From positions 1,178,001 through 1,242,000 of the forward strand of contig CM082587.2 of the NCBI GenBank assembly GCA_040954595.2: DNA of 64,000 bases, in the 5' to 3' direction. Position 1 is the stretch's first letter. Each line of letters begins with the position of its first letter. The notes beneath the pieces are model-generated. The model did not search any database. It saw only the letters and a program-made list of their open reading frames with translations, and had not been told where the DNA came from. The position numbers and the translations under genes were made by a program. This document shows positions 62,301 to 64,000 of this stretch, piece by piece. This DNA is from Balanoglossus misakiensis (taxonomy: Eukaryota > Hemichordata).

Positions 62301-64000
62301 CATATGATTTGCAGTTGATGACACATCCGTCACTCAAGGCAGAATTAAACACAAAAAGGTGATCCCCCGCGAAACACAAGTGATTGGGTATGCCAGAGTC
62401 GACGCTCGCATCAGCTGTAGAGGACTTAGGACCATCCGATGTACAGCCTCATTTAATAAATGGCAACAAAGACGTATTAGCAGTATCATGGACGGAACAC
62501 ATATGCAACACCTGGACGCAAACACTCTCAGTTACAAAGAACAGCGAGCAGAATATGTCGTAACACAAAGCATGTATTTCAATACGGCTAATCTTATTAG
62601 GACACCATCCATCACTGAACAGAGCTGAAATATTGCGCACGCAGAAATTCCATTTTTTATGTACCCGTCCATAACTGATTGGTTGTGTGTTTTTTATAAA
62701 ACGAGAAATAATCAAAATGTGTTTACTGACAATTCATCATTGGTAGAAACACAATTCCAACAATAGCTGTGGTTGTATTGTGATCTGAATTTGCTGACCA
62801 TGAAAAATATAAATGTATACATTTGTCAATTATTTTACAACTGATGTGCAACACTCTGAATTCTGTCCAGCGAGTCTGGTTGCCTCACGACAAAATCTGT
62901 AACTGTCAACACATTTTGAAAATTTTGAGAGCACTTTAAAACCTAATAGTGATCACCACGGTTACAGTGACGAAATATTTTATATCTAAAGGTACTGATT
63001 CAATTGAGTGAATACAAAAACGAAAGAATTGTTATGAAAATGCAAGACATTTTGACTAAATATCCAGGAGGATGTGAAAGAGGATGATGGAATGTTGAGG
63101 ATGGAATATTTCAGAATCTTTGAACGGTGCAGCCATACAGGTGGTTCTCAAACACTCCAATTCTGGGTATGGACACCAACAAATAATTCATATATCATCT
63201 CAACACAGTTTTCAATGTGCCATATGGTGGTACTCAGCATAGAAGTAATATTTTCTCATTTCAAGTCTATAAACAATTGTGATGTGTGGGGGTTTCATTT
63301 GATTTTGTCAGCCAGTGCAGATTTATTTCCGTCAACTTTTGGTTGATGGATACTGCCACTGGTGGGTGAATGGCAGAGCGTGTATTTCAACCTCAGTCGT
63401 ACCATGGGCATTGCATTGTGGGATGACTGAACACAGCCGTCGGCCAATCACAAATTCTTGGTGAGGTGGTCTGCTGCAGAATACTCATGTACAAACACAG
63501 ACAATGAGATGATACCATCAACAGCATCATTGGTAGAACATTAAACTTGGAAGCTCACTGAAGGTCCAATGGTTTACTCATTTCTGTATGACAGTGTTCA
63601 TCTTCATATGGCGGAGAAAGGGAGATGGGGAAGGAGGGACAGAGAGGAGAAGGAAGGGAGGGAGGAAGAGAGAGGGGGTAGACAGGGAGTGGAGAGGGGA
63701 GGGGCGAGGGAGACTGGAGGCAAGGGAGGGAGACGTAAAAAGACAGTGTCATCAAAATCCACACCTTGATGCGACCTCAACATCTCTCACTGTTCGATTC
63801 CTGCACACTGCATCCTACCTCCACCCTGGTAATCACCCCCATTTTTCGGCAACATTTGGTACATAATTAATATTTTCACCAAGACCTTTTCTGGTCACAG
63901 CTTGTACAGCCATTCTCCCAATCCTTATCCCTCTTTAATTCTGGCTTAGGTGTACGATACATCACGGCTTACACGGGATCAGTGACCCTAATCTCAGCCA
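59391..64000 (-). other. PBX intron (5' side), runs off the window
   Basis: This is intronic for PBX since the first visible exon begins with a split codon. No exon for the PBC-A start was found on the - strand, so the intron is over 4.6 kb. Open frames here (for example 59789-60226 on +) look like chance. Confidence 0.6.
63608..63736. repeat. Homopurine (G/A-rich) tract
   Basis: Almost pure purine over about 130 bases on the + strand (GGGA, GGAGG units), in the PBX intron; the transcribed RNA would be CU-rich. Confidence 0.85.

Overview
This is a gene-dense stretch of animal nuclear DNA. Split genes, GT-AG introns of mostly 100-400 bp, AATAAA poly(A) signals and animal-specific families (PBX TALE homeobox, uronyl 2-sulfotransferase, CHCHD5, ATP13A1) all point that way. 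The gene set, the moderate AT richness and the short inverted-repeat transposons suggest an invertebrate, perhaps a marine deuterostome such as a hemichordate. Species cannot be read from the sequence alone. No prokaryotic, organellar or CRISPR features were seen.

Layout, left to right: (1) 1-324, + strand, the C-terminal end of a cytosolic SULT1-type sulfotransferase. (2) 5.6-8.7 kb, - strand, PTPA (8 exons), sharing a 430-bp head-to-head promoter region with (3) CRAT, + strand, 9.1-14.7 kb (15 exons), with an N-terminal leader and a C-terminal SKL. (4) 15.9-17.5 kb, + strand, a four-pass membrane protein (6 exons), convergent with (5) a uronyl 2-sulfotransferase, - strand, 18.0-20.7 kb (8 exons). 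(6) UCHL5, - strand, 22.6-25.3 kb (11 exons). (7) A GH13 alpha-glucosidase/maltase with signal peptide and probable GPI tail, - strand, 25.6-29.0 kb (10 exons). (8) An unrecognised IQ-motif protein, - strand, 29.5-33.5 kb (13 exons). (9) ATP13A1, - strand, 35.2-42.25 kb (25 exons), head-to-head with (10) CHCHD5, + strand, 42.58-43.6 kb. (11) A PBX/Extradenticle gene, - strand, from 52.0 kb to beyond the right edge; seven 3' exons are present.

Exons were joined by hand at GT/AG sites. Every complete model keeps one open frame whose summed exon length is a multiple of three, and the named proteins match their families in length. Most are housekeeping genes (PP2A activation, acyl-carnitine metabolism, proteasome/INO80 deubiquitination, ER helix dislocation, mitochondrial intermembrane-space CX9C protein), so this is not an operon-like system. 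The more unusual points are: a start codon in CHCHD5 split by an intron; a duplicated 3' splice site before the last PTPA exon; a long-TIR MITE inside PTPA intron 1; a second MITE family that fills most of one ATP13A1 intron and recurs in PBX; two hairpins; a coding-looking ORF at 34.0-34.2 kb without a start; and the unassigned IQ-motif protein. Nothing seen amounts to a clear new multi-gene system.
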